Positions 1-7,529 of a stretch of DNA of 64,000 nt are shown piece after piece. The stretch comes from Streptomyces sp. NRRL F-5122 (GTDB lineage: Bacteria; Actinomycetota; Actinomycetes; Streptomycetales; Streptomycetaceae). The notes beneath the pieces were generated by a model. The model was not told the DNA's origin and did no database searches. It saw only the letters and a list, made by a program, of their open reading frames with translations. Made by a program: the position numbers and the translations under genes. Position 1 is the first letter of the stretch; every line of letters begins with the position of its first letter. Location of the stretch: contig NZ_LMWH01000266.1 of the NCBI RefSeq assembly GCF_001507435.1, positions 186,001-250,000 of the forward strand, read 5' to 3'.

Positions 1-2
1 CG

Positions 3-512
3 ATCTCCGACGGCGCGGACTGGGTGCAACTCACCACCTGGAACGACTACTCGGAGGGCAGCCAGTTCGCGCCCTCGCTGCACAACGGGCACGCCTACCT
101 GGACATCTCCTCGTATTACCTCACCCGCTTCAAGACCGGGACCTGGCCGCGGATCGTCCGCGACACCGTGTACGTCACCTCGCGCGTCCAGTTCGCCGAC
201 GCGGGCGGAGCCGGCCTCCAGCCCCGGCTCATGCGCCCGCGACCGGGCACCGCGCCCCCGCGCGACCGGGTGGAAGTGCTCAGCTTCCTCACCGCGCCCG
301 CCACGGTCTCCGCGCGTGTGGGCACCGTGCCCCACGTCTATCGCGCGCCGGTCGGCGCATACGCGCAGGATCTGCCGCTGTCCCCCGGCCGGAGCGAGGT
401 GGTGGTCCGCCGTGCGGGGCACACCGTCGCCGCCGTGGCCACCCGCTATCCGGTGCGGCGTACGGTCACCGTGCAGGATCTTCAGTACTACGCCGTCTCC
501 AGCGGCCGGTGA
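3..512 (+). CDS. Glycoside hydrolase family 71 (alpha-1,3-glucanase), C-terminal part
   Basis: The reading frame is open from the first complete codon of the window to a TGA at 510-512, so the gene starts upstream and only about 169 residues are seen. The first residues contain WNDYSEG, the signature of GH71 enzymes, which hydrolyse alpha-1,3-glucan (mutan, fungal wall glucan) outside the cell. The rest, from about residue 70 of the visible part, looks like a beta-rich accessory domain with no recognised motif. Secretion is expected from the family but the N-terminus is not visible. A GTG at 24 is internal to the enzyme domain and is not the start. The family call rests on one short motif plus its context, so it is good but not certain. 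Confidence 0.7.
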   Translation: MSDGADWVQLTTWNDYSEGSQFAPSLHNGHAYLDISSYYLTRFKTGTWPRIVRDTVYVTSRVQFADAGGAGLQPRLMRPRPGTAPPRDRVEVLSFLTAPATVSARVGTVPHVYRAPVGAYAQDLPLSPGRSEVVVRRAGHTVAAVATRYPVRRTVTVQDLQYYAVSSGR

Positions 513-806
513 ACCCCCCGGAGGCTTCCGGCGGTGCCGGGCGCCGGGCCCCGCTCGGTGCGGACGAGCCGGTACGCAGGCGCGTCGCCGGTGCGGGACA
601 CCGGCAAGCGCGGTACGCACGACGCCGGTTGCCGGCGCGGCCCGCGGACGCCCCGCTCCGGTCGGATCGTCGTGGGGCGGGGTCATCGCGGTCGGCGGCC
701 GGCCGGGACGACGGCGCCGTGGCCGTGCGACCGGGCCGCCCTGAGTGGCGTTCCTTCAGTGTGGATCGGCCGTCCTCGGCGGGTGCCCGGCGCGCCCGAG
801 GTTCAG
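513..806. other. Non-coding gap between convergent genes
   Basis: No convincing gene is seen here. Several frames stay open on both strands, as expected from the base composition, but all are Arg/Pro/Ala-rich with no recognisable domain. The stretch separates the end of the GH71 gene from a strong hairpin behind the phosphotransferase. Confidence 0.5.
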
Positions 807-842
807 GGGCGGCCGGCCGGGCGATCGCCCGGCCGGCCGCCC
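807..842 (-). terminator. 36-bp perfect palindrome, terminator of the phosphotransferase gene
   Basis: Both 18-nt arms match perfectly around GCGATCGC at 821-828, built from repeated GGCC/CCGG. It begins 4 bases beyond the stop of the phosphotransferase gene on the minus strand. Being symmetrical, it could also stop transcripts from the converging GH71 gene. There is no T-run, which is usual for Streptomyces terminators. Confidence 0.7.
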
Positions 843-846
843 GTCA

Positions 847-1734
847 TCAGTAATCCCCCCGTACCAGCCGCGCCAGGGTCTCGCGGCCCCGGTCGACGAC
901 CTCCTTGTCGTCGTGGGGCACTCCCCAGGCGATGGCGCTCACGGCGTCCAGGGCGGAAAGGCAGCGCAGGGCGGTCCGCTCCGCGGAGATCAGCTCGCGT
1001 CCGAAGCCCTCGAAGAAGGCGGTCCTCAACTCCGGCCGTCGAACCCAGGGTCCGCAGGCCAGCCGGACGACGTCGAGCACCGCGGCGTGCGGCCGGGCCC
1101 GTTCGAGATCGACCACCGCGAGTGATCCGCTTCCGGAGTCGTGGAGCCAGTTGCGCTCCTGGAAGTCGCCGTGGACGTATCCCACGGGCAGGGGGCCGAG
1201 CAGCGCCAGCCCCGCGGCGTGCCGGCGGACGACCTCACGCTCGGGTACGCCGATCAGGTCTGCGGACAGTTCCAGGTGCTTCTCGGCGGCTTCGACGGCG
1301 CGTTCCATCTCGCCGGCCGCCTCGGCGCGGTCCCGGTGGGTGAGATCGCGGGCGTCGCCGTGGAACCGGCGCAGCCACGCGCCCGCCTTGCGGTGCAGGG
1401 CGCGCCCCAGGGCGGGGGAGAGGGCCGCGGAACGCACCGGCCGGCCCGGTACCGCGGTCATCAGCAGCGCCCTGTGCCGAGCGTCGGTCTCCACCAGGTG
1501 CGGCACGGTGCCCCGCTCCAGGGCGGGCGCCGCCTCGCGATAGGCGCGGGTCTCGCGGGCGTAGAACACGGGTGTGGGGGCCACCTTGAGGATGGTCCGG
1601 CCGGTGGCGGAGGTCAGTTCCCAGACCTGGGACTCGGGGCGGGGGTGCGACACGTCCCGCACGGTGCGGAGGGGGCCGACGATGTTCTCGGCCCAGGCGG
1701 CCAGGGCGGGTGGAACCGGTGCGCCGGAGGTCAT
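847..1734 (-). CDS. Aminoglycoside phosphotransferase (APH) family protein
   Basis: This 295-residue protein has the kinase fold of aminoglycoside/choline/homoserine phosphotransferases. The Brenner motif HGDFQERN lies at residues 188-195 (catalytic Asp190, Asn195), the metal-binding Asp209 is in VVDLE, and Lys50 with Glu61 are plausible N-lobe partners. The substrate cannot be told from sequence; chromosomal Streptomyces members are mostly not resistance genes. I chose the ATG at 1734 because the frame upstream, open to 1941, encodes an Arg/Pro-rich stretch with no family resemblance. The gene stands alone, with a 36-bp palindrome just behind its stop. Confidence 0.75.
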   Translation of the reverse strand: MTSGAPVPPALAAWAENIVGPLRTVRDVSHPRPESQVWELTSATGRTILKVAPTPVFYARETRAYREAAPALERGTVPHLVETDARHRALLMTAVPGRPVRSAALSPALGRALHRKAGAWLRRFHGDARDLTHRDRAEAAGEMERAVEAAEKHLELSADLIGVPEREVVRRHAAGLALLGPLPVGYVHGDFQERNWLHDSGSGSLAVVDLERARPHAAVLDVVRLACGPWVRRPELRTAFFEGFGRELISAERTALRCLSALDAVSAIAWGVPHDDKEVVDRGRETLARLVRGDY

Positions 1735-2152
1735 GCGCCCCACCTCGGTGTCGGTCGTGAGAAGGACGGGCGGCCGGCACCGGCGACTCGCCGCGCGTCG
1801 GCCCCGCACCGCGCGGACGAGGAATGCACCGACCGGTTCTCGAACAAGCGACGACCGGCGGCAGGGGCGGGGACGGGGTTCATGATTCCTCCGGAGGTTC
1901 TTGGCGATGCGGACAAGCGACCGAACAACCCGCCCGATCATGGACGCGTAACGGGGGATCGGGGGCGAATTTCCATACGTAAGTTCGAGCCATTCGGTTC
2001 TCCGCCCGCTGGGCGGGGGAACGCCGACGCCGGTGCCGTTCGATTCCCTCGTGTGGTGAAGGGTGCCCCGATCGGAGGATTGCTCGAAGCCCGCTTGACG
2101 GAGCGTCAGGTCGTGTCGGGGCCGGTTCCGCTGCCGGGGAGGTGCCGCCGGG
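1735..2152. other. Upstream region of the phosphotransferase gene, no gene seen
   Basis: This 418-bp stretch lies between the start of the minus-strand phosphotransferase gene and the end of the minus-strand M56 peptidase gene. It must hold the phosphotransferase promoter. I see no domain, RNA gene or strong repeat in it. Confidence 0.4.
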
Positions 2153-3055
2153 TCAGGTCAGCACATGCTCCAGCAGTCGCAGCAGATCCCCCGTCGCGTC
2201 CGCGGCGCCCAGGGCCGGCAGCGTGCCGAGTGCGAGCGTCGACGCGGCGAGCGGCCACAGATGCGGGGGCGGACCGCTCTGCAGGGCCGCGATGCGGCGG
2301 GTGACCGCGTGGTCGGTGAAGTTGAGCGCGCACGACGGGGAGCGGCGCCTGGTGGTGAGCGCCGCTCGGGCCAGGGCGCGGGCCGTCGTGGAGCGGTCGC
2401 CGACCGCGTCGGCCGCCTGCTCGTCCGCCCAGCGCTCCATCAGGAACGTGACCGTGGTGCGGACGGGCGCGAGAAACGGGTCCGCGGCGGTGGCCAGCGC
2501 CACGGCGGCCGCGAGGGACGCGTGCCGGTGGGTGAGATGGGCGCGCTCGTGGGCCAGCAGCACCCGGCGCTCCGCGGGTTCCAGCGCGCCGAGCAGGGCC
2601 GAGGTGACCAGGATCCGGCCCGGCGCGCCGCCGCTGCCGGGGATGGCGAACGCCTGGGGTACGGGGGAGGCGGCGACGACCAGTTCCGTGTCCGGTGGAT
2701 GTCCCGCGCACAGGGTCCGCAGTGCCCGGCGGGTGCCGAACTCGGCGCGGATTGCCCGATGGACGCGCACGACGACCAGCAGCAGGGCCAGGGTCGCGGC
2801 CACGGCGATCGTGCCGGGGACCGGTTCGGGCAATGGGTGGCCGTCCGCCCGGGCGTCCGCGACGACCGGCGGTGCCTGGCCGATCAGGGTCACCGCGAGC
2901 AACAGGAGCGACCAGGTGGTGGCGGCCGCCGTGAGAACGGCGGACACGGCCAGCACCCGGGCCGCGAGCGCGGGCGCCACCCTCCTGCCCACCATCGGGC
3001 TCACCGCGGCCAGCAGCAGCGAGAGGAGGATCGGGGTGTAGACGTCGATCCTCAT
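2153..3055 (-). CDS. M56 family membrane metallopeptidase (BlaR1-like)
   Basis: This 300-residue protein has about four membrane segments (near residues 8-25, 33-58, 82-98 and close to the C-terminus) and a cytoplasmic zinc-protease domain. HERAH at 169-173 is the HExxH zinc motif, and ERWADEQAAD at 207-216 supplies the third ligand region. There is no extracellular penicillin-sensor domain, so unlike BlaR1 it probably does not sense beta-lactam directly. Its start codon overlaps the stop of the BlaI-type repressor gene by ATGA, so the pair is translationally coupled. In this family the protease inactivates or signals to the paired repressor; the inducing signal here is unknown. Confidence 0.85.
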   Translation of the reverse strand: MRIDVYTPILLSLLLAAVSPMVGRRVAPALAARVLAVSAVLTAAATTWSLLLLAVTLIGQAPPVVADARADGHPLPEPVPGTIAVAATLALLLVVVRVHRAIRAEFGTRRALRTLCAGHPPDTELVVAASPVPQAFAIPGSGGAPGRILVTSALLGALEPAERRVLLAHERAHLTHRHASLAAAVALATAADPFLAPVRTTVTFLMERWADEQAADAVGDRSTTARALARAALTTRRRSPSCALNFTDHAVTRRIAALQSGPPPHLWPLAASTLALGTLPALGAADATGDLLRLLEHVLT

Positions 3056-3453
3056 GCACCCGCTCCGTCGGAGTGCGGGTACCCGTCCAGGAAGCCGCGC
3101 AGGGCACGCTCCTCCTCGGGGCTGAGTCCCGAGACGAACTGCTGGAGGGTGGCGATCGGATCGGGGCCGCGGTCGAGTGCCTCGTGCATGGCCTCGGCGG
3201 TCAGTTCGGCCGCGTTCTTCGAGGGGCGGTACGCCCCGCGCCGCCCGTCCACATCGCGCAGGACGAGCCCCTTGTCGTAGAGGCGCTTCAGGATGGTGTG
3301 CACGGTGTTGTAGGCGAGGCCGCCGCCGATCTCGGCCTGGATCTCGGCGGGGGTGAGCGCCTGCTCGGTGGCCCACAGCGTGGCGAGCACCTCGCTCTCC
3401 AGCTCACCGGCGCTGCGTCGTTCCATCCTGCCCCGCGGGCCCGTGCCAGCCAT
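3052..3453 (-). CDS. BlaI/MecI/CopY family transcriptional repressor
   Basis: This 133-residue repressor has a winged helix at about residues 15-80 (LESEVLATLWATEQALTPAE, then TVHTILKRLYDKGLV) and a helical dimerisation tail. It sits directly before the M56 protease with an ATGA overlap, the classic BlaI-BlaR arrangement. A 17-bp dyad 8 bases upstream of the start (3462-3478) suggests autoregulation. Two matching dyads precede the divergent glycosyltransferase gene at 3699, so the likely target is that membrane-glycan operon; no beta-lactamase gene is present nearby. The operator assignment is inferred from shared sequence and spacing. Confidence 0.9.
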   Translation of the reverse strand: MAGTGPRGRMERRSAGELESEVLATLWATEQALTPAEIQAEIGGGLAYNTVHTILKRLYDKGLVLRDVDGRRGAYRPSKNAAELTAEAMHEALDRGPDPIATLQQFVSGLSPEEERALRGFLDGYPHSDGAGA

Positions 3454-3461
3454 GCCCGCAA

Positions 3462-3478
3462 CCTTACAGCGCGTAGGG
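3462..3478. promoter_or_regulatory. BlaI-type operator dyad 1 (upstream of blaI)
   Basis: CCTTACAGCGCGTAGGG has arms CCTTAC and GTAGGG with 5 bases between them. It differs from the two dyads at 3649 and 3674 by one base in the arms and has identical spacing. Its place just before the repressor start suggests autoregulation. Confidence 0.6.
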
Positions 3479-3648
3479 GCGCGCGATACCGGGGACCAGG
3501 GGCGGTTGCCCGCGGGCCCGGTTCACGCGATCGGCGTAACGGCGGCCTCGGGGCTCCGGGTTGCCGCGGGTCTCATGCTGCACCCCCAGGCGCATCGCGT
3601 TAGCTTGTCCGTGTTTTACCTGTTTTCTTTCCCGATTTCCATCGTCGA

Positions 3649-3665
3649 CCCTACGACCTGTAGGG
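3649..3665. promoter_or_regulatory. BlaI-type operator dyad 2 (upstream of glycosyltransferase)
   Basis: CCCTACGACCTGTAGGG has perfect 6-bp arms CCCTAC/GTAGGG and a 5-bp spacer. It overlaps TAGGGT at 3661-3666, a possible -10 box for the gene at 3699. Confidence 0.65.
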
Positions 3666-3673
3666 TGTGATGC

Positions 3674-3690
3674 CCCTACAGGTTGTAGGG
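3674..3690. promoter_or_regulatory. BlaI-type operator dyad 3 (upstream of glycosyltransferase)
   Basis: CCCTACAGGTTGTAGGG has perfect 7-bp arms with a 3-bp spacer. Its core TACA..TGTA resembles BlaI/MecI/CopY operators. It is centred 25 bp from dyad 2 and ends 8 bp before the start codon, so a bound repressor would block the promoter start region. Confidence 0.7.
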
Positions 3691-3698
3691 GGTGAGGG

Positions 3699-5216
3699 AT
3701 GGGTATGGCCAACTCGAACACCACGCTCGCAGGGGTCCGCAGGCTCGCGGGGCCGTCGGTGGCCGGCACGTCGTGGCAGGACCGCGGCCACGGTCTGACA
3801 GCAGTTGTGGCGGGCGCCTTCACACTGGCCCAGCTCCTGCTCGTCGGCCCCCGCATGGGCCTCGGCTGGGACGAGACGGTGTACGCCAGCCAGATCAGCG
3901 CTCACGCTCCCGCCGCGTACTTCAGCGCACCTCGCGCCCGCGGCGTATCGCTCCTGGTCGCCCCCGTGACCTCGTGGTCCTCGTCCACGGCGCTGCTGAG
4001 GGTCTATCTGGCGGTGCTGTCGGGCGCCGCGCTGTTCATCGCCCTGCGCGCCTGGCGGGGAGTCTTCCCGGCCCGTGTCCTCGCCTTGGGCGGGGTCCTG
4101 TTCGCGAGCCTGTGGGTGACCCTCTTCTACGGCCCGCAGGTCATGCCCAACTACTGGGTGGCGATGGGCGCGCTGGCCGTCACCGGCTTCTTCCTGCGTG
4201 CCCACGCGGACAGCGCCGACCGGCCGGCCCTGTGGGGAGTCGCCGTCGGCGCGGCACTGATGACGTGGATGCGGCCCACCGACGCCGCGTGGACCGCGGC
4301 ACCGCTCGTGTTCCTGCAGGTCTTCCTGCCCCGGTGGCGGAATCTGCCGCTGCTGCTGGCGCTGGTGGGCGGGCTGGTGGTCGGCGCGGCCCAGTGGATC
4401 GCCGAGGCCTTCGGCCGCTACGGAGGGCTTCTGCAACGCCTGTCCGACGGTTCCCGGTTGCAGGGCGGACTGGGCTGGAACATCGCCGTCGGCGACCAGT
4501 TGCGCAGCCTCGGCGGGCGCACCCTCTGTCGTCCCTGCACCGGCTCGATGCCGAACCCGGCGGTCGTCGCATGGTGGTTCGTGCTGCCGCTGCTCGTCGT
4601 GCTCGCGGTGGCCGTCGCCTTCCGGGCCCGGCGTCCCGCGTCCCCGAGCCGGACCCTGGTGCCGCTGGCCTGCGCGGCGACGGCGGCCTTCCCGTATCTC
4701 TTCCTGATCGGGTACGCCGCGCCGCGCTTCCTGCTGCCCACCTACGCCCTGCTCGCGATCCCCGTGGCCGACGCGCTGGTGCACCTGGTCACGGCCCCCG
4801 ACGGACGATGGCGGCCGATCACCGCCTCGCTCGTGGCGATCGGGCTCGCCGGGCACCTGGCCGTGCAGTACGCGGTGCTGCACAGCACCGTGGAGCGGAC
4901 CCAGGCGGACCGCCGGGGCTGGTCCCGCACCGCGGCCGAACTGCACCGGCTCGGCGTCCGGCCGCCCTGTCTGCTGACCGGGAACGAGGCCGTACCGATC
5001 GCTTTCTACACGGGCTGCTCCTCCGCCGCGACCGGCGGGAGCAACAAGAACTCCACCGCCGAAGGCATCGCGCGTTCCGCCCGGACCATGCCCGTGGCCC
5101 ACCTGGGCACGCCCACCGGCCGTCCGCCGTCGTACACGCGCGGCTGGAGTCCGCACTCCTTCGACGGCCTGCGCATCTACGTCGCCCCGGCGGCGACCCG
5201 GAACGGACCCGGATGA
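3699..5216 (+). CDS. Polytopic membrane glycosyltransferase (GT-C, PMT/ArnT-like)
   Basis: This 505-residue protein has about eleven hydrophobic segments. LGWDETVYASQ near residue 54 carries the acidic motif of the first periplasmic loop in GT-C enzymes, which transfer sugars from polyprenyl-phosphate donors. Acceptor and sugar are unknown. The C-terminal 120 residues are soluble and presumably extracytoplasmic. A second ATG at 3705 is an alternative start. The stop overlaps the next gene's ATG, making a two-gene operon with a UPF0104-type membrane protein. Two BlaI-like operators lie directly in front, so expression is probably repressed by the divergent BlaI protein. This suggests a cell-envelope stress response. 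Confidence 0.75.
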   Translation: MGMANSNTTLAGVRRLAGPSVAGTSWQDRGHGLTAVVAGAFTLAQLLLVGPRMGLGWDETVYASQISAHAPAAYFSAPRARGVSLLVAPVTSWSSSTALLRVYLAVLSGAALFIALRAWRGVFPARVLALGGVLFASLWVTLFYGPQVMPNYWVAMGALAVTGFFLRAHADSADRPALWGVAVGAALMTWMRPTDAAWTAAPLVFLQVFLPRWRNLPLLLALVGGLVVGAAQWIAEAFGRYGGLLQRLSDGSRLQGGLGWNIAVGDQLRSLGGRTLCRPCTGSMPNPAVVAWWFVLPLLVVLAVAVAFRARRPASPSRTLVPLACAATAAFPYLFLIGYAAPRFLLPTYALLAIPVADALVHLVTAPDGRWRPITASLVAIGLAGHLAVQYAVLHSTVERTQADRRGWSRTAAELHRLGVRPPCLLTGNEAVPIAFYTGCSSAATGGSNKNSTAEGIARSARTMPVAHLGTPTGRPPSYTRGWSPHSFDGLRIYVAPAATRNGPG

Positions 5217-6202
5217 CGCCTCCGACCGCCACCCAGGTGGCTCCGGGGACCAGGCGGACGCCGGCCGAGCGGGCCGCGCCGGCCGGTCGGGCGAGGGCTC
5301 TGCGGCGGCGCGCCCCATGGCACCTGGCCGTCACCCTCGTCGTGCTCGTCTGCGCGGTGCTGCTGGCCCGGCACCACTGGCCGGTGATCGAGGCGGGCAT
5401 CACCCGGCTCGAGGACGCCGACCGGGGCTGGCTGCTCCTGGCGGCGATCGCGACCGTGTCGACCTGGCCCTGCTCGGCGCTCGCCCAGCAGGGCGCCGTG
5501 GCCGAGCGACTGCCCTTCGGGCGCCTGGCTGCCGCGCAGTTCGCCGCCTCGGCCGCCAACCATCTTCTTCCCGCGGGCCTCGGGGCGGGCGCGGTCAACC
5601 TCCGCTTCCTGAACCGCCGCGGACTGTCGATGACCCGGTCGGCGACCGCGCTCGCGGTGAAGGCCACCGCCGGAGCCGTGACCCGTGGCGCGCTGATCGC
5701 CCTCCTCGCGCTCGCCGGCCCCGGTCTGCTGAGCCTCCCGCGCGCCTCCGCGGTCGCGGTGGGTGCCGCACTCGTGGTGGGCGGAGGGCTCGCGGTGGTG
5801 TTGTGCCGTCCGCTGCGCCGGGCGGTGTGGACGGTCCTCGCGGACGTGCGGGCCGTGCACCGGCTCCCGAGCCGTGCCGCCGCCCTGTGGGGCGCGTCGC
5901 TCGGGTTCGCTGCGCTGCACTCCCTGGTGGTGATCGCGGTGACCCGGTCGCTCGGCCTGCCGTTGCCGTCCGGCCGGGTGGCGCTGGCGTATCTCGTGGC
6001 GAGCAGCGCCGCCGTCCTGCTGCCCACTCCCGGCGGTCTCGGCTCCCTGGACGCGGCGCTCGCCTTCGCGCTCGCGCTGGCCGGCGCCCCCGGGAGCGCG
6101 GCCGCCTCGGTGGTCCTCGGTTACCGGCTGCTGACGGTGTGGCTGCCGCTGATCCCCGGTCTTGCGGTGCTCGGTCTGCTCGTGCGGCGCAAGGAGCTGT
6201 GA
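5213..6202 (+). CDS. Lysylphosphatidylglycerol-synthetase TM-region (UPF0104/AglD-type) membrane protein
   Basis: This 329-residue protein has about eight membrane helices. NHLLPAGLGAGAVNLRFL and the later LLPTPGGLGSLDAALAFAL are the paired loops typical of the UPF0104 / MprF-flippase-like family. There is no synthetase domain, so it is not an aminoacyl-lipid synthase; members often accompany glycosyltransferases and may move or modify lipid-linked intermediates. It overlaps the preceding glycosyltransferase gene by 4 bp (ATGA) and presumably shares its BlaI-type control. The N-terminal 35 residues are basic and cytoplasmic. Confidence 0.8.
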   Translation: MTPPTATQVAPGTRRTPAERAAPAGRARALRRRAPWHLAVTLVVLVCAVLLARHHWPVIEAGITRLEDADRGWLLLAAIATVSTWPCSALAQQGAVAERLPFGRLAAAQFAASAANHLLPAGLGAGAVNLRFLNRRGLSMTRSATALAVKATAGAVTRGALIALLALAGPGLLSLPRASAVAVGAALVVGGGLAVVLCRPLRRAVWTVLADVRAVHRLPSRAAALWGASLGFAALHSLVVIAVTRSLGLPLPSGRVALAYLVASSAAVLLPTPGGLGSLDAALAFALALAGAPGSAAASVVLGYRLLTVWLPLIPGLAVLGLLVRRKEL

Positions 6203-6206
6203 CCCG

Positions 6207-6872
6207 TCAGCCGCTGACGCCGTCCTTCGCGGCCCGGCGGGAGCGCAGCAGTTCCAGGGCGAGCGGGAGCACCGAGACCACGACGATCACCGCGATGATC
6301 GGCAGCAGGTACTTGTCCACGTTCGGCACCGAGGAACCGAGGGCGTACCCGGCCAGGGTGAGGCCGAGGCTCCAGACCAGGCCGCCGATCGCCTGCCAGA
6401 GCGTGAAGGTCCGCACGGGCACCTGCAGGGCGCCTGCCATCGGGTTGAGCACCGTACGCACCACGGGGACGAAGCGCGCCAGGACGATCGCCTTCGCGTG
6501 GCCGTAGCGGTCGAGGAGTTCCTCGGCGCGCTCCGCGCCCTCCTTGAGGCGGACCGAGCGGCTGCGGGCGAGCAGCGCGCCGCCGGCCTTGCGCCCGAGC
6601 AGATAGCCGCACTGGGACCCGGCGAGCGCGCCCACGGCCGCCGCCACCAGGAGCGGGAACAGCGACAGCTTCACCCCGTGCTGGCCCGAGCCGGTGCACA
6701 GCAGACCCGCGGTGAACAGCAGGGAGTCGCCGGGCAGGAAGAAGCCGATGAGCAGGCCCGTCTCGGCGAACATCACCACACCCACGCCCAGCACGCCGAA
6801 GGCCGCGAGCAGGGACTGGGCGTCCAGCAGGTTCACCGCGAGCTGTGAGCCCAGGGTCAAGGATGTGGCCAT
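6207..6872 (-). CDS. DedA family membrane protein
   Basis: This 221-residue DedA/VTT-family protein carries ETGLLIGFFLPGDSLLFTAG near residue 40 and the conserved ARFVPVVRTVLNPMAG near residue 120, with about five membrane segments. DedA proteins act in membrane homeostasis, probably as lipid scramblases or flippases driven by proton motive force. I chose the ATG at 6872, preceded by AAAGGG, because an upstream frame to 7001 would place a perfect 7-bp-arm dyad (6941-6960) inside the coding region, whereas such a dyad fits a promoter. It is tail-to-tail with the UPF0104 gene, with a 4-bp gap. Confidence 0.85.
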   Translation of the reverse strand: MATSLTLGSQLAVNLLDAQSLLAAFGVLGVGVVMFAETGLLIGFFLPGDSLLFTAGLLCTGSGQHGVKLSLFPLLVAAAVGALAGSQCGYLLGRKAGGALLARSRSVRLKEGAERAEELLDRYGHAKAIVLARFVPVVRTVLNPMAGALQVPVRTFTLWQAIGGLVWSLGLTLAGYALGSSVPNVDKYLLPIIAVIVVVSVLPLALELLRSRRAAKDGVSG

Positions 6873-6940
6873 CGGCGCGAGCCCTTTCGTACGGGGCCGG
6901 GCGGACACGGTGTCGCCCGACGGCGCACCATCGTACAGAC

Positions 6941-6960
6941 CGTCTACTGAACTGTAGACG
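6941..6960. promoter_or_regulatory. Inverted repeat upstream of the DedA gene
   Basis: CGTCTAC and GTAGACG are perfect 7-bp arms separated by TGAACT, about 70 bp upstream of the DedA start. The CTAC/GTAG half-sites resemble those of the BlaI operators at 3.5 kb, but the spacer is 6 instead of 5 and the outer bases differ, so another regulator or a relaxed BlaI site is possible. Confidence 0.5.
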
Positions 6961-7017
6961 ACGAACGGGTGGCGAGTGGTCTCGCGCTCGGCGTTCCGCA
7001 CGGCCGCGGTGGCCGGC

Positions 7018-7437
7018 TCAGGCGGCGGCGAGGGAGATCTCCGTGGACTTGATCAGGGCGACGACCGAGGCGCCCGGCACCAGCCCGAGGTCATCCAGGG
7101 CGCTCCTCGTGATGACCGAGGTCAGAACGGCCCCCACGATCGTGACCCTGACCGACGCGACGGCCCCGTCCGGGGTGACGCGGTCGACGGTCCCGGGCAG
7201 CTGGTTGCGGATGGAGACGCCCGGCATCTCGGACGAGGCGAGCGCCACCTCCGTGGACTTGATCAGGACGTACACGGCGGCGCCCGGTGCGAGGTCCAGT
7301 TCGTCGACCGCCTCCGCGGTGATCGCGGCGGTGATGTCCTGGCCTCCCGCCAGTTTGACCTTGACGACCGCCATGACCCCGCCCGGGAGGACGACGGTCA
7401 CGGTGCCGGGAAGCTGGTTGCGGATGCTCAGGTTCAT
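7018..7437 (-). CDS. Double-Mop (TOBE) molybdate-binding protein, molbindin-like
   Basis: This 139-residue protein consists almost entirely of two Mop/TOBE domains. Each begins SIRNQLPGTV (residues 4 and about 74) and ends with LIKSTEVALA or LIKSTEISLA. Such di-molbindins bind molybdate oxyanions at subunit interfaces and buffer or store them in the cytoplasm. It lies downstream of modC on the same strand, separated by 92 bp, so it belongs to the molybdenum island. The ATG at 7437 gives exactly the two-domain form; a longer frame to 7509 adds an unrelated Pro/Arg-rich leader. Confidence 0.85.
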   Translation of the reverse strand: MNLSIRNQLPGTVTVVLPGGVMAVVKVKLAGGQDITAAITAEAVDELDLAPGAAVYVLIKSTEVALASSEMPGVSIRNQLPGTVDRVTPDGAVASVRVTIVGAVLTSVITRSALDDLGLVPGASVVALIKSTEISLAAA

Positions 7438-7529
7438 GGGCGCGCCTCGCGGAACGTGGGGAGATGATCGTGTCCGTTCCCATGCTGGGCCCGCGGCGGC
7501 CGGATTCACGGCCGCGCCCGCGCGGCGTG

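Noticed and set aside
1735..1941. N-terminal extension of the phosphotransferase to 1941
   Set aside because: The additional 69 residues are Arg/Pro-rich and match nothing; family length is satisfied from 1734.
3651..5318. A 555-codon minus-strand frame over the glycosyltransferase gene
   Set aside because: Composition is Arg/Gly/Pro/Gln-rich; the plus-strand gene has membrane helices, a family motif and promoter operators.
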